From Desulfocapsa sp. (GTDB lineage Bacteria; Desulfobacterota; Desulfobulbia; Desulfobulbales; Desulfocapsaceae): a DNA stretch of 7,299 nucleotides. Made by a program: the position numbers and the translations under genes. The DNA lies in NCBI GenBank assembly GCA_030635405.1, contig DAOVZA010000091.1, forward strand, positions 1 through 7,299, in the 5' to 3' direction. The notes below the pieces were generated by a model that did not search any database, was not told the DNA's origin, and saw only the letters and a list, made by a program, of their open reading frames with translations. The first letter of the stretch is position 1. Every line of letters starts with the position of its first letter. Shown one piece after another: positions 1 to 6,230 of this stretch.

Positions 1-37
1 TCCAATAACATGGGAAATGGATGCAAAATGCATGGTG

Positions 38-865
38 TTACCTGTTTGTCTTCCACCAGATCAATGCCCAGCGGGACGGGTATGATCGGTTGACGGTTAT
101 TTCTCCATTGCTTCCAGTTTCGCTGTTGCTTTGAATGTACCTTTCAAGCTTTGTATCTTCTTCCTTTGTGAGATCTTTGAACATCCAGCGATAGGATTCG
201 AGTGCTTCTTCCATTGAAAAGTATGTGACGGTTTTCTCAAGGCTCATGATATCAACGCAGGGGTGGATGTCCATGGAGTAGAGGGTGTTGATAGTATAAA
301 TATAATCCGGGCCTGAGCGAAAGGGTCTGTTAAGAGCTGTGAATGCACCATTATCAAATGGTGTGGGGTTGATTCGATCAATAACAAAAACAGAGTCATT
401 GCTATAACTATTGAGTTTGCTAAGGGCAGCTTTGAGGTTAGCAACGCTTAAGGAACGAGAGGCAATGCAGATATCATGTTTTTTGATATGTAATTTTTCC
501 CAGTCATCTTCCCATGAGCCAAGAACGGTTGTGATATTGCTGGTGCCCTGTTGCTTTGCCTGATCGTTTAAGGCTGCAAGCATGCCCTGAGAATAGTCAA
601 TGGCAGTAACGGATTTGACATGTTGAGCCAGTGGTATGGAAAGTGTTCCAGGTCCTGATCCGGCATCAAGTATCGTGGTTTGCTTGTTGAAAGGAATGCG
701 CTGCAAAACAAGATCAACAAAGGGTGAAGCACTGTTTCTTTTGGCAAATGAGTCAGCTTTTTTGTCCCAGTCACTGGGGCCTTTAGCTGTCCACGATTTT
801 TTGGCTCTGGCATTTGTCCAGAGTGTGTGCCAATTAAGATCGTCGTATGTGATTTTAGGATGCAT
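38..865 (-). CDS. Class I SAM-dependent methyltransferase, substrate unknown
   Basis: This 275-residue protein is a predicted soluble, cytoplasmic S-adenosylmethionine-dependent methyltransferase with a Rossmann-like fold. Motif I (LDAGSGPG) is at residues 66-73, the acidic residue that should bind the SAM ribose is D90 in AIDYS, and a post-motif region (GSWEDDW, 116-122) and motif IV-like HDICIASRSL (130-139) follow in the normal order. About 50 residues precede the fold and begin with an aromatic, basic stretch (DDLNWHTLW, then KKSW). The C-terminal region (about 185-275) ends in RWALIWWK and probably forms the substrate cap. No signal peptide or membrane segment is visible. The ATG at 863-865 is supported by a GAGGA at 877-881 on the minus strand, 11 bases upstream. 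The gene is transcribed away from rpmH, so it is not part of that operon. I recall similar methyltransferases in Geobacter and related bacteria but know no established substrate. The fold is secure; the function is not. Confidence 0.88.
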   Translation of the reverse strand: MHPKITYDDLNWHTLWTNARAKKSWTAKGPSDWDKKADSFAKRNSASPFVDLVLQRIPFNKQTTILDAGSGPGTLSIPLAQHVKSVTAIDYSQGMLAALNDQAKQQGTSNITTVLGSWEDDWEKLHIKKHDICIASRSLSVANLKAALSKLNSYSNDSVFVIDRINPTPFDNGAFTALNRPFRSGPDYIYTINTLYSMDIHPCVDIMSLEKTVTYFSMEEALESYRWMFKDLTKEEDTKLERYIQSNSETGSNGEITVNRSYPSRWALIWWKTNR

Positions 866-1060
866 TTTTTATTGAGTCCTCAGTTCTTAGCTGGTTTTTT
901 GTGAACAAAGAGTAGCACAGGGAAAATGCTTGTGCAAGGCATTGAAAAAACCTCCATGGCTACGAAAGTGTATCGTTAAATTGTTTTTTTGTACGGTCAT
1001 ATTGAATTTGGAAAATGAAATATGTGAAACAGAATTGCAGTGATCTCTTGACAAAAATGT

Positions 1061-1090
1061 TTGACAGCCATGGCCGAATATGGTTAATAT
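1061..1090 (+). promoter_or_regulatory. Probable sigma70-type promoter of the rpmH operon
   Basis: A perfect -35 hexamer TTGACA at 1061-1066 is followed after 18 bases by TAATAT at 1085-1090, which matches four of six positions of TATAAT. Transcription would start near 1097 and leave a leader of about 150 bases before rpmH. A second TTGACA at 1048-1053 has no -10 at suitable distance. The spacer contains the 8-bp palindrome GCCATGGC (1067-1074). This is the only strong promoter-like sequence upstream of the cluster, as expected for a highly expressed ribosomal protein gene. The call rests on consensus matching only. Confidence 0.6.
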
Positions 1091-1110
1091 TGTCTCTTTG
1101 TTGATTTTAC

Positions 1111-1209
1111 GCCCTGCGAATAGTTGAGATTCAGTGAATATGTTGTACAGGGCAAATATATCCGGGAGTGACAGCGAATCTCTGTTTATTGAAAAAATAC
1201 CCGGTTTTT
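1111..1209 (+). promoter_or_regulatory. Structured rpmH leader with possible attenuator-like stem
   Basis: The predicted leader holds two long-range inverted repeats. GCCCTG (1111-1116) can pair with CAGGGC (1148-1153) across 31 bases. CCGGG (1162-1166) can pair with CCCGG (1200-1204), with a nested ACAG/CTGT stem (1171-1174 with 1182-1185). The second stem is followed directly by five T residues (1205-1209), resembling an intrinsic terminator, though the stem is short and the loop long. Such a structure ahead of a ribosomal protein gene could attenuate transcription. I do not recognise it as a named leader family. Confidence 0.3.
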
Positions 1210-1249
1210 AAAGTGATTCACCCGCTACTATGCGGATAAGGAGTTAATA

Positions 1250-1387
1250 ATGAGTAAGCGTACTTTTCAACCAAGTAATATCAAACGTAAACGTTCCCAT
1301 GGCTTTCGTTCCCGGATGTCCACTCGTGCTGGTCGCGCAATCTTGAATGCCCGTCGTGCTAAGGGTCGCAAACGTCTCTCCGCTTAG
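1250..1387 (+). CDS. rpmH: 50S ribosomal protein L34
   Basis: This 45-residue, very basic protein is bacterial ribosomal protein L34, a small component of the large subunit that packs into 23S rRNA. The translation runs [15 protein letters not shown], then [10 protein letters not shown] and [18 protein letters not shown], matching the family almost along its whole length; the usual length is 44-46 residues. A strong Shine-Dalgarno sequence AAGGAG (1238-1243) lies six bases before the ATG. It is the first gene of the + strand cluster, behind the promoter at 1061-1090, and is followed by rnpA after six bases. That rpmH-rnpA pairing is nearly universal in bacteria. Nothing in the protein itself is unusual. 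Confidence 0.97.
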   Translation: MSKRTFQPSNIKRKRSHGFRSRMSTRAGRAILNARRAKGRKRLSA

Positions 1388-1393
1388 GTAACG

Positions 1394-1726
1394 TTGCCGA
1401 GGTTTACACTCCCGAAGACAGCCTTGTTGAGAAAAGGCCGGGAGTTTGATCGGGTCTATCGGCAAGGGATACGACGACATGGCAAAGGATTTACCCTGAT
1501 TTTTTGTCCCAATGAGTTGGGCTATAACAGAATTGGAATCAGCATCCACAGGAAACTCAAAGGAGCAGTTAAACGAAATAGAGTTAAGCGAATTATTCGT
1601 GAATCGTTTCGTTTAGAAAGAGCTCTTTATCCTTCTGGTGCTGATATTGTTTTTGCTGTTCGTACTGATTTTTCCCTGAAATCTCCAGCCGAGATCACCT
1701 CATCCGTTGTAAAACTTGGAGTTTGA
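1394..1726 (+). CDS. rnpA: Ribonuclease P protein component
   Basis: This is the 110-residue protein subunit of RNase P, which binds the catalytic RNA and the 5' leader of precursor tRNAs during 5'-end maturation. The N-terminal LPKTALLRKGREFDRVYRQG is the family's usual opening. The RNR signature lies in KGAVKRNRVKRIIRESFR (about 56-73), and DIVFAVRTDF (about 84-93) forms the last conserved strand. The length is slightly short but within the family range. The start is TTG at 1394: the rpmH stop codon lies in the same frame at 1385, no ATG or GTG lies between, and later TTG codons at 1424 and 1427 would cut into the conserved start. A weak AGGT (1386-1389) overlapping the rpmH stop codon may be the ribosome binding site, suggesting coupling to rpmH translation and low RnpA output relative to L34. 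Confidence 0.95.
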   Translation: MPRFTLPKTALLRKGREFDRVYRQGIRRHGKGFTLIFCPNELGYNRIGISIHRKLKGAVKRNRVKRIIRESFRLERALYPSGADIVFAVRTDFSLKSPAEITSSVVKLGV

Positions 1727-1800
1727 AGCCATGTTCACTATCTGGATGGATATCTAATGTGTGACAGGATCAATGATAGCTTAACCTTTGTGTTTATTTC

Positions 1801-2112
1801 ATGAAGATCCGCCTGATGATCCAAAAGATTCCTCTGGGCTTGATCCGGGGCTATCGATATATTATTTCTCCACTTCTTCCCCCAAGTTGTCGTTTTACCC
1901 CTACCTGCTCCTGTTATGCAATTGAAGCCATTGAAACCCATGGTACATTGCGGGGCCTTCTGTTCTCACTTGGTCGAATACTGCGTTGCCACCCTTTTTG
2001 TCAGGGAGGTTATGATCCCGTTCCATCTGTAAAAGGTGATAAGGGAAAATGCTCAGGACACTGTGAAAAAGCAGAAAACAGCAAAAATCAAGATGCACTA
2101 CTTAGACGCTGA
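1801..2112 (+). CDS. yidD: Membrane protein insertion efficiency factor YidD
   Basis: This 103-residue member of the YidD family (formerly the alpha-hemolysin/UPF0161 family) is thought to help YidC insert proteins into the inner membrane and to associate with the membrane through an N-terminal amphipathic segment. The diagnostic core is present: [18 protein letters not shown] (20-37), then [10 protein letters not shown] (39-48) and [14 protein letters not shown] (62-75). The tail after residue 76 is hydrophilic and basic and adds a CSGHC motif (84-88), giving seven cysteines in all; many relatives end soon after the core. The ATG at 1801 has no obvious Shine-Dalgarno sequence; an in-frame ATG at 1816 is an alternative that keeps the whole core. 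The 74-base gap after rnpA is larger than usual, since yidD often overlaps or abuts rnpA. yidC starts 36 bases downstream. Confidence 0.93.
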   Translation: MKIRLMIQKIPLGLIRGYRYIISPLLPPSCRFTPTCSCYAIEAIETHGTLRGLLFSLGRILRCHPFCQGGYDPVPSVKGDKGKCSGHCEKAENSKNQDALLRR

Positions 2113-2148
2113 TAAATTGGCGTTCTTTTTTACTAACATGGTAAAATA

Positions 2149-3810
2149 ATGGATATTTATAGAACATTCCTAGCAATTATTCTTTCCTTTGCAATCCTTG
2201 TGGGATACCAATATCTCTTTGTTGGCTTTGGTCCCGAGGAGCCAACTGTTGAAGATCTTGCCGTACAGACAGAAATGGTTGCAACCAATGTTCCTGCAGT
2301 GATAACTCCTGCTGTTGTGGCGATGGATCCTGCAGCTGTAGCTTCAGCCGCTGCTGCACAAACAATGACGCGTCCTACAAGAGATGCTAAGACACTTATC
2401 GTTGATACCGACTTTTACACTGCTGCCTTGAGCGAAGATGGTGGTACCATCACAAGTTTTATTCTTAAAGATTACAAAGAAACCTTAGAGAAAGACTCAC
2501 CTGGCATGCAAATGGTCAAGGTGGATGGCTCTCAGGGATTTCCCCTTGGGTTTTCCTGGGGAAGCGTAGCTCCTGCTGCAACTTTCTATGATGCCGCTGG
2601 CAAAGAAGTCTCTTTTCAGGGAAACAACGGAAATCTGGTGATGAAAGGTCAGGGCAATGGACTTGAAATCACCCGTGAATACACCTTCTCCAAAGACAGC
2701 TACTTGATAGGTCTGAATGTAAGAGTAAAAAATGTCTCAGCCGGTCTTCTTCAGGGAAGTGCTGCTCTGCATCAAGCTAATATACCATTTAGAGAAATGG
2801 GCCCGGGAAGTCAGTTCCTCTTCAGTGGTCCTGCGTATTATGCAAATGAGTCTCTCACCGAGATTGATTCTGATCTCTATGAAGATGGTCCTGCAACCAT
2901 AAGTGGTCAGGTGGACTGGGCTGGATATGAAGGAACATATTTTATCTGTTCAATTCTTCCACAGGAGAAGAGTGCAATCTCAATGACTGTTTCTTCATTT
3001 GGTGAAGATGGCATAAAAATGCAGATGAATAGTGAACTTGATACGCTGCAATCCGGGGAAGAAAAGGTTTACAGCTATCAACTCTTTTTTGGACCCAAAA
3101 AGCTTGATGTCATGAAAACAGTTGGTTCCAACCTCTATAAATCAGTCAACTTTGGCTGGTTTGATGTGATTGCTCAGCCAACCCTGTATTTGCTCAATTT
3201 CTTCTATGGCATTGTTAAGAACTACGGCATCGCCATCATCCTGGTAACGATCATCTTTAAGGCGGTTTTCTGGCCCATTACCCAAAAGGGTTTGAAGTCC
3301 ATGAAAAACATGCAGAAACTGCAGCCTAAGATGGCCAAGCTGAAAGAGAAGTATAAGGGTGATCCTGCAAAGATGAATCAGGAAGTAATGAATTTGTATA
3401 AAACCTATAAGGTGAACCCACTTGGTGGTTGTCTACCCATGGTTCTACAGATTCCTGTCTTCTTTGCTCTGTATAAGGTTCTTCTCATGTGTATTGAGTT
3501 GCGCCATGCACCTTTTATGTTATGGATTTCTGATCTTTCTTCACCTGATCGTCTTTCCATTGGTGTTGATATTCCCTATGTTGGAGGAATTCCGGTACTG
3601 ACCCTCCTTATGGGTGCATCCATGTTTCTGCAGCAGAAAATGACACCCACTACGGCTGATCCGACTCAGGCAAAAATCATGATGTTCCTGCCTGTTCTGT
3701 TCACTTTTATGTTTATCAATTTCGCATCCGGTCTGGTGCTTTACTGGTTCGTTAATAATCTGCTCGCAATTTTCCAGCAGTATATGATTAATCGCCAGAA
3801 TAAGGCTTAA
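2149..3810 (+). CDS. yidC: Membrane protein insertase YidC (Oxa1 family)
   Basis: YidC inserts and folds inner-membrane proteins, alone or with SecYEG. The 553-residue product has the Gram-negative layout. A first membrane segment (about 6-26) is followed by an Ala/Val/Pro-rich linker (about 30-80), the beta-sandwich periplasmic domain (about 82-330) and the conserved C-terminal insertase domain with membrane segments near 345-376, 425-447, 481-496 and 511-543. Landmarks include KNMQKLQPKM (386-395), VNPLGGCLPM (422-431) and FASGLVLYW (525-533). K371 occupies the place of the groove arginine of E. coli YidC (R366), so the positive charge is kept. The cytoplasmic tail after 545 is short (MINRQNKA), without the long basic extension of some relatives. 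The start matches the family's usual opening, though the upstream ribosome binding site is weak. The neighbours yidD and jag fit its role. Confidence 0.97.
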   Translation: MDIYRTFLAIILSFAILVGYQYLFVGFGPEEPTVEDLAVQTEMVATNVPAVITPAVVAMDPAAVASAAAAQTMTRPTRDAKTLIVDTDFYTAALSEDGGTITSFILKDYKETLEKDSPGMQMVKVDGSQGFPLGFSWGSVAPAATFYDAAGKEVSFQGNNGNLVMKGQGNGLEITREYTFSKDSYLIGLNVRVKNVSAGLLQGSAALHQANIPFREMGPGSQFLFSGPAYYANESLTEIDSDLYEDGPATISGQVDWAGYEGTYFICSILPQEKSAISMTVSSFGEDGIKMQMNSELDTLQSGEEKVYSYQLFFGPKKLDVMKTVGSNLYKSVNFGWFDVIAQPTLYLLNFFYGIVKNYGIAIILVTIIFKAVFWPITQKGLKSMKNMQKLQPKMAKLKEKYKGDPAKMNQEVMNLYKTYKVNPLGGCLPMVLQIPVFFALYKVLLMCIELRHAPFMLWISDLSSPDRLSIGVDIPYVGGIPVLTLLMGASMFLQQKMTPTTADPTQAKIMMFLPVLFTFMFINFASGLVLYWFVNNLLAIFQQYMINRQNKA

Positions 3811-3834
3811 CATTTTTAAGTCAGACCTGAGATG

Positions 3835-3863
3835 ACCCGTTTCCTTTGAGAAACGGGTTGTTT
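3835..3863 (+). terminator. Hairpin between yidC and jag, possible partial terminator
   Basis: ACCCGTTTC (3835-3843) and GAAACGGGT (3850-3858) form a perfect 9-bp stem with a six-base loop (3844-3849). The following TGTTTG gives only a broken T tract, so termination is probably incomplete. The position 25 bases after the yidC stop suggests a transcript-processing or attenuation element that reduces jag-mnmE expression relative to yidC, or protects the yidC mRNA 3' end. I see no good new promoter between this hairpin and jag, which argues for read-through. Confidence 0.5.
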
Positions 3864-3898
3864 GTAAACTGGCGATTCCCGCAAGGATAAAATAAAAT

Positions 3899-4819
3899 AT
3901 GTCTTCAGGAAAAATAGATTTTTACGCAAAAGAAGTAACCGACGCCATAAAGAAAGCCTGTGATACCTTGAAGGTTTCTCAGGAAGAATTAAACATTGAG
4001 GTTATTGAAACGGGTTCCTTTGGTATCTTTGGACTTATCCGAAAAAAAGCTCATATTCGGGCGGTTGTAAAAGGTCTTGAGTCTGAAGCAGCTGATGAAC
4101 CAGTTGAACAACAGGAAGAAGCTGCATCTTCTCCAAAAGCATCTAAAGCTAAAGCAAAGCCAAAAAAGACTACGCCTGAAAAAGCTGATGAACCTGTCTC
4201 TGAAAAAGAAGAAATAGCCCCTAAAGAAGAAAAGAAGAAACAGCCTGTACCTAAAAAAGCTCCGGTTGAGATAACACCTGAAAGTGTGGAACTTGTTCGG
4301 TATCAGCTTGAAGAACTTCTTAAACTAATGACCTTTCCCTCAAGTGTCACGGCAGAACTTGATAGTGGCACCATACGTTGCCGGGTCGGGGAAGAGCATG
4401 AAGAAGCACTGACTGGGCAGGATGGGAAAATAATTGATTCGCTCCAGTATCTTTTAAGAAAACTGGTGGCACGTCAGGTTGAAGAAAAAATTCGTCTTTC
4501 CATTGATATTGGTCAGTTTCGTGAAAAACGTAAAGTTGAACTGATGGAACGAGCTAAGGAATTAGCGGCTCTTGTGAAAGAAGATGGTAAAACTCAGGCT
4601 ATACCACCTCTGAATCCTTCTGAACGACGCATTGTCCACGTGACTCTTCAAGATGATAAGGATATTCGCTCTCGAAGTGTGGGAGATGGATTATTCAAGA
4701 AAATCCTCATCTATAAACCGGGCAAAGGGAAAAAGCCTGGTGGAAATAAAAGAGGCGGTCGAGGTCGACGTGGTAAACCAGCAGCTAATAAGAAGGACCA
4801 GGAGAATAAGGACTCATAA
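3899..4819 (+). CDS. jag: RNA-binding protein Jag/KhpB (Jag-N, KH and R3H domains)
   Basis: This 306-residue protein has the three-part structure of Jag (also called KhpB or EloR), an RNA-binding protein that partners KhpA in Gram-positive bacteria and affects cell elongation and sporulation there. The Jag-N domain covers about 1-59, with the typical ETGSFGIFGLIRKKAHI (37-53). A Glu/Lys/Ala/Pro-rich, probably disordered linker spans about 60-125 and repeats ADEPV at 65-69 and 96-100. The KH domain follows (about 126-195), with its RNA-binding GxxG loop as GQDG (173-176). The R3H domain (about 198-273) has the R-x3-H signature at R243/H247. The tail from about 274 is rich in Lys, Arg and Gly and probably binds nucleic acid. 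AAGGA (3883-3887) is an 11-base-spaced ribosome binding site. Its role in Gram-negative bacteria is little studied, so the identification is firm but the cellular job is inferred. Confidence 0.93.
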   Translation: MSSGKIDFYAKEVTDAIKKACDTLKVSQEELNIEVIETGSFGIFGLIRKKAHIRAVVKGLESEAADEPVEQQEEAASSPKASKAKAKPKKTTPEKADEPVSEKEEIAPKEEKKKQPVPKKAPVEITPESVELVRYQLEELLKLMTFPSSVTAELDSGTIRCRVGEEHEEALTGQDGKIIDSLQYLLRKLVARQVEEKIRLSIDIGQFREKRKVELMERAKELAALVKEDGKTQAIPPLNPSERRIVHVTLQDDKDIRSRSVGDGLFKKILIYKPGKGKKPGGNKRGGRGRRGKPAANKKDQENKDS

Positions 4820-4844
4820 TTAATTACTCCCGGTTAGTAACACC

Positions 4845-6230
4845 ATGGAAATTAGTGACACCATCGCCGCCATTTCAACTCCTCCAGGATCTGGTGGCAT
4901 AGGCATTATCCGCATAAGCGGCCCTGAATCTCTTGCTCATTTGAAAGTCATTTTTCATCCGCTGAGTAAAAAGTGTTCTTTTGAGAGCCATCGTCTCTAT
5001 TACGGCCGTATCGTCCATCCCGTAGAAAAAAAAACTCTCGATGAAGTTTTGGCTGTCTTTATGGCGGCCCCAAAAACTTATACCCGTGAAGATGTGGTTG
5101 AAATCCACTGTCACGGAAACTTCCTTGCATTGCAATCTATTCTGGAATTGCTCTTAGAGCTTGGCGTTCGTCTTGCTGATCCCGGTGAATTTACAAAACT
5201 TGCTTATTTAAATGGCAGGATTGATTTGACACGAGCTGAAGCCGTCATTGACGTTCTTTCAGCAAGAACCAGAAAGGGTATGGAGATGGCTCTTGATCAA
5301 CTTGGTGGTGCACTCTACAAGCAGGTTGATACTATTCGTTCTTCTCTGGTTCAGATGCGTGCTGTTGTGGAAGTTGCCATTGATTTTCCAGATGAAGACA
5401 TCGAGATTGTAAAATACTCAGCCTTGAGTGTTCAGGTTCGTGATGAAGTGCTCACTCCTCTCGCAAAATTACTTCGTCAATCAGAAGATGGCAGGATCTT
5501 TCGTGATGGAATTTCCGTGGTTATTGTTGGTCTTCCCAATGTGGGTAAATCGAGTTTGCTGAACACCTTGCTCCAGGAAGAACGCGCCCTTGTAACGGCC
5601 ATTCCAGGAACCACCCGTGATACCATTGAAGAGTATCTTGATATTAAAGGTGTTCCTGTACGTATCGTTGACACCGCTGGTATCCGGCAGAATGCTGACG
5701 AAGTTGAGCAGATGGGGATTGAGCGTGCCAGAAAACAGATTGATCAGGCAGATCTGGTTCTTTTTCTGCTGGATGCTGCTAGAGGAATACAAGTCGAAGA
5801 TAAACAACTCTTTGAGACGGTGAATCACAAACCCATGATTCTTGTCTCAAACAAAAGCGATCTTGCCGAAAAACAACTGGATGTATCGGGCTTGAGTTTA
5901 AGCAAGGGGAATATTCAATCTGTCCAGATTTCTGCTAAGCAACAACAAGGTATTGACGAGCTGAAAGATGCCATATTCAGAACAGTTGTCGGGAGTAAGG
6001 ACCAGTGGCAGGAAGATGGTTGTGCCCCGAATATCAGACACAAAGCTGCTCTGCTCGCGGCTAAAGATGCCGCACTGCGGCTTGGTGATGGCTTGGCAAT
6101 AGAACTTACTAGTGACTTACTTGCCATTGATCTTCAGGAGTGTCTGGATCAACTTAATGGAATAGTTGGCATCACCACTACTGAAGATGTGCTCGATGTT
6201 ATTTTTGAACAGTTTTGTCTCGGTAAGTGA
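4845..6230 (+). CDS. mnmE: tRNA uridine-5-carboxymethylaminomethyl(34) synthesis GTPase MnmE
   Basis: MnmE (TrmE), with MnmG, modifies the wobble uridine of certain tRNAs at C5, using 5,10-methylene-tetrahydrofolate and GTP hydrolysis. The 461 residues show the complete family plan. The N-terminal folate-binding, dimerising domain (1-120) opens with SDTIAAISTPPGSGG. A helical domain follows and is interrupted by the G domain (about 223-380): G1 GLPNVGKS (229-236), G2 in GTTRDT (255-260), G3 DTAG (276-279), G4 NKSD (336-339) and G5 SAK (363-365). The C-terminus FCLGK (457-461) carries the essential cysteine C458 of the CxGK motif. It starts 25 bases after jag with a weak ribosome binding site. 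The last codons overlap the GTG start of the next gene as GTGA. No key residue is missing, so it should be active. Confidence 0.97.
   Translation: MEISDTIAAISTPPGSGGIGIIRISGPESLAHLKVIFHPLSKKCSFESHRLYYGRIVHPVEKKTLDEVLAVFMAAPKTYTREDVVEIHCHGNFLALQSILELLLELGVRLADPGEFTKLAYLNGRIDLTRAEAVIDVLSARTRKGMEMALDQLGGALYKQVDTIRSSLVQMRAVVEVAIDFPDEDIEIVKYSALSVQVRDEVLTPLAKLLRQSEDGRIFRDGISVVIVGLPNVGKSSLLNTLLQEERALVTAIPGTTRDTIEEYLDIKGVPVRIVDTAGIRQNADEVEQMGIERARKQIDQADLVLFLLDAARGIQVEDKQLFETVNHKPMILVSNKSDLAEKQLDVSGLSLSKGNIQSVQISAKQQQGIDELKDAIFRTVVGSKDQWQEDGCAPNIRHKAALLAAKDAALRLGDGLAIELTSDLLAIDLQECLDQLNGIVGITTTEDVLDVIFEQFCLGK

Larger units (their letters stand above)
866..1249. other. Divergent intergenic region between methyltransferase and rpmH
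   Basis: This 384-base region has no credible coding sequence. Its right half holds the likely rpmH promoter and leader, listed separately. Its left half (866-1047) should contain the promoter of the methyltransferase, but I see no close match to sigma70 -35/-10 elements on the minus strand. A small inverted repeat, GCACA (915-919) and TGTGC (931-935), lies about 50 bases upstream of the methyltransferase start and could be an operator, though five base pairs is weak evidence. rpmH often follows a dnaA/oriC region in bacteria, but I find no cluster of DnaA boxes here. Confidence 0.6.

Noticed and set aside
21..33. ATGCA-AAA-TGCAT inverted repeat downstream of the methyltransferase as a terminator
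   Set aside because: Only five AT-rich base pairs, and no T tract follows in the direction of transcription; the window ends too soon to judge.
636..875. 79-codon open frame on + strand
   Set aside because: It lies antisense to the methyltransferase, whose motifs prove the minus strand is coding; the peptide resembles no family I know.
900..908. TGTGAACAA as a possible DnaA box
   Set aside because: Two mismatches to TGTGGATAA and no companion boxes nearby; a single degenerate match is expected by chance.
1244..1549. 101-codon open frame on - strand
   Set aside because: It is antisense to rpmH and rnpA, both certain genes; codon choice in the sense strand explains the lack of stops.
3259..3261. 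Lysine (K371) in place of the groove arginine of E. coli YidC
   Set aside because: The charge is conserved and lysine at this place seems common in related bacteria, so it is unlikely to mark unusual function.
3862..3893. Promoter before jag (TTGTAA with TAAAAT)
   Set aside because: The -10-like TAAAAT at 3888-3893 is good, but the spacer to the -35-like hexamer is 20 bases and the hexamer is poor.
5481..5828. 115-codon open frame on - strand
   Set aside because: It is antisense to the MnmE G domain and has no family features.
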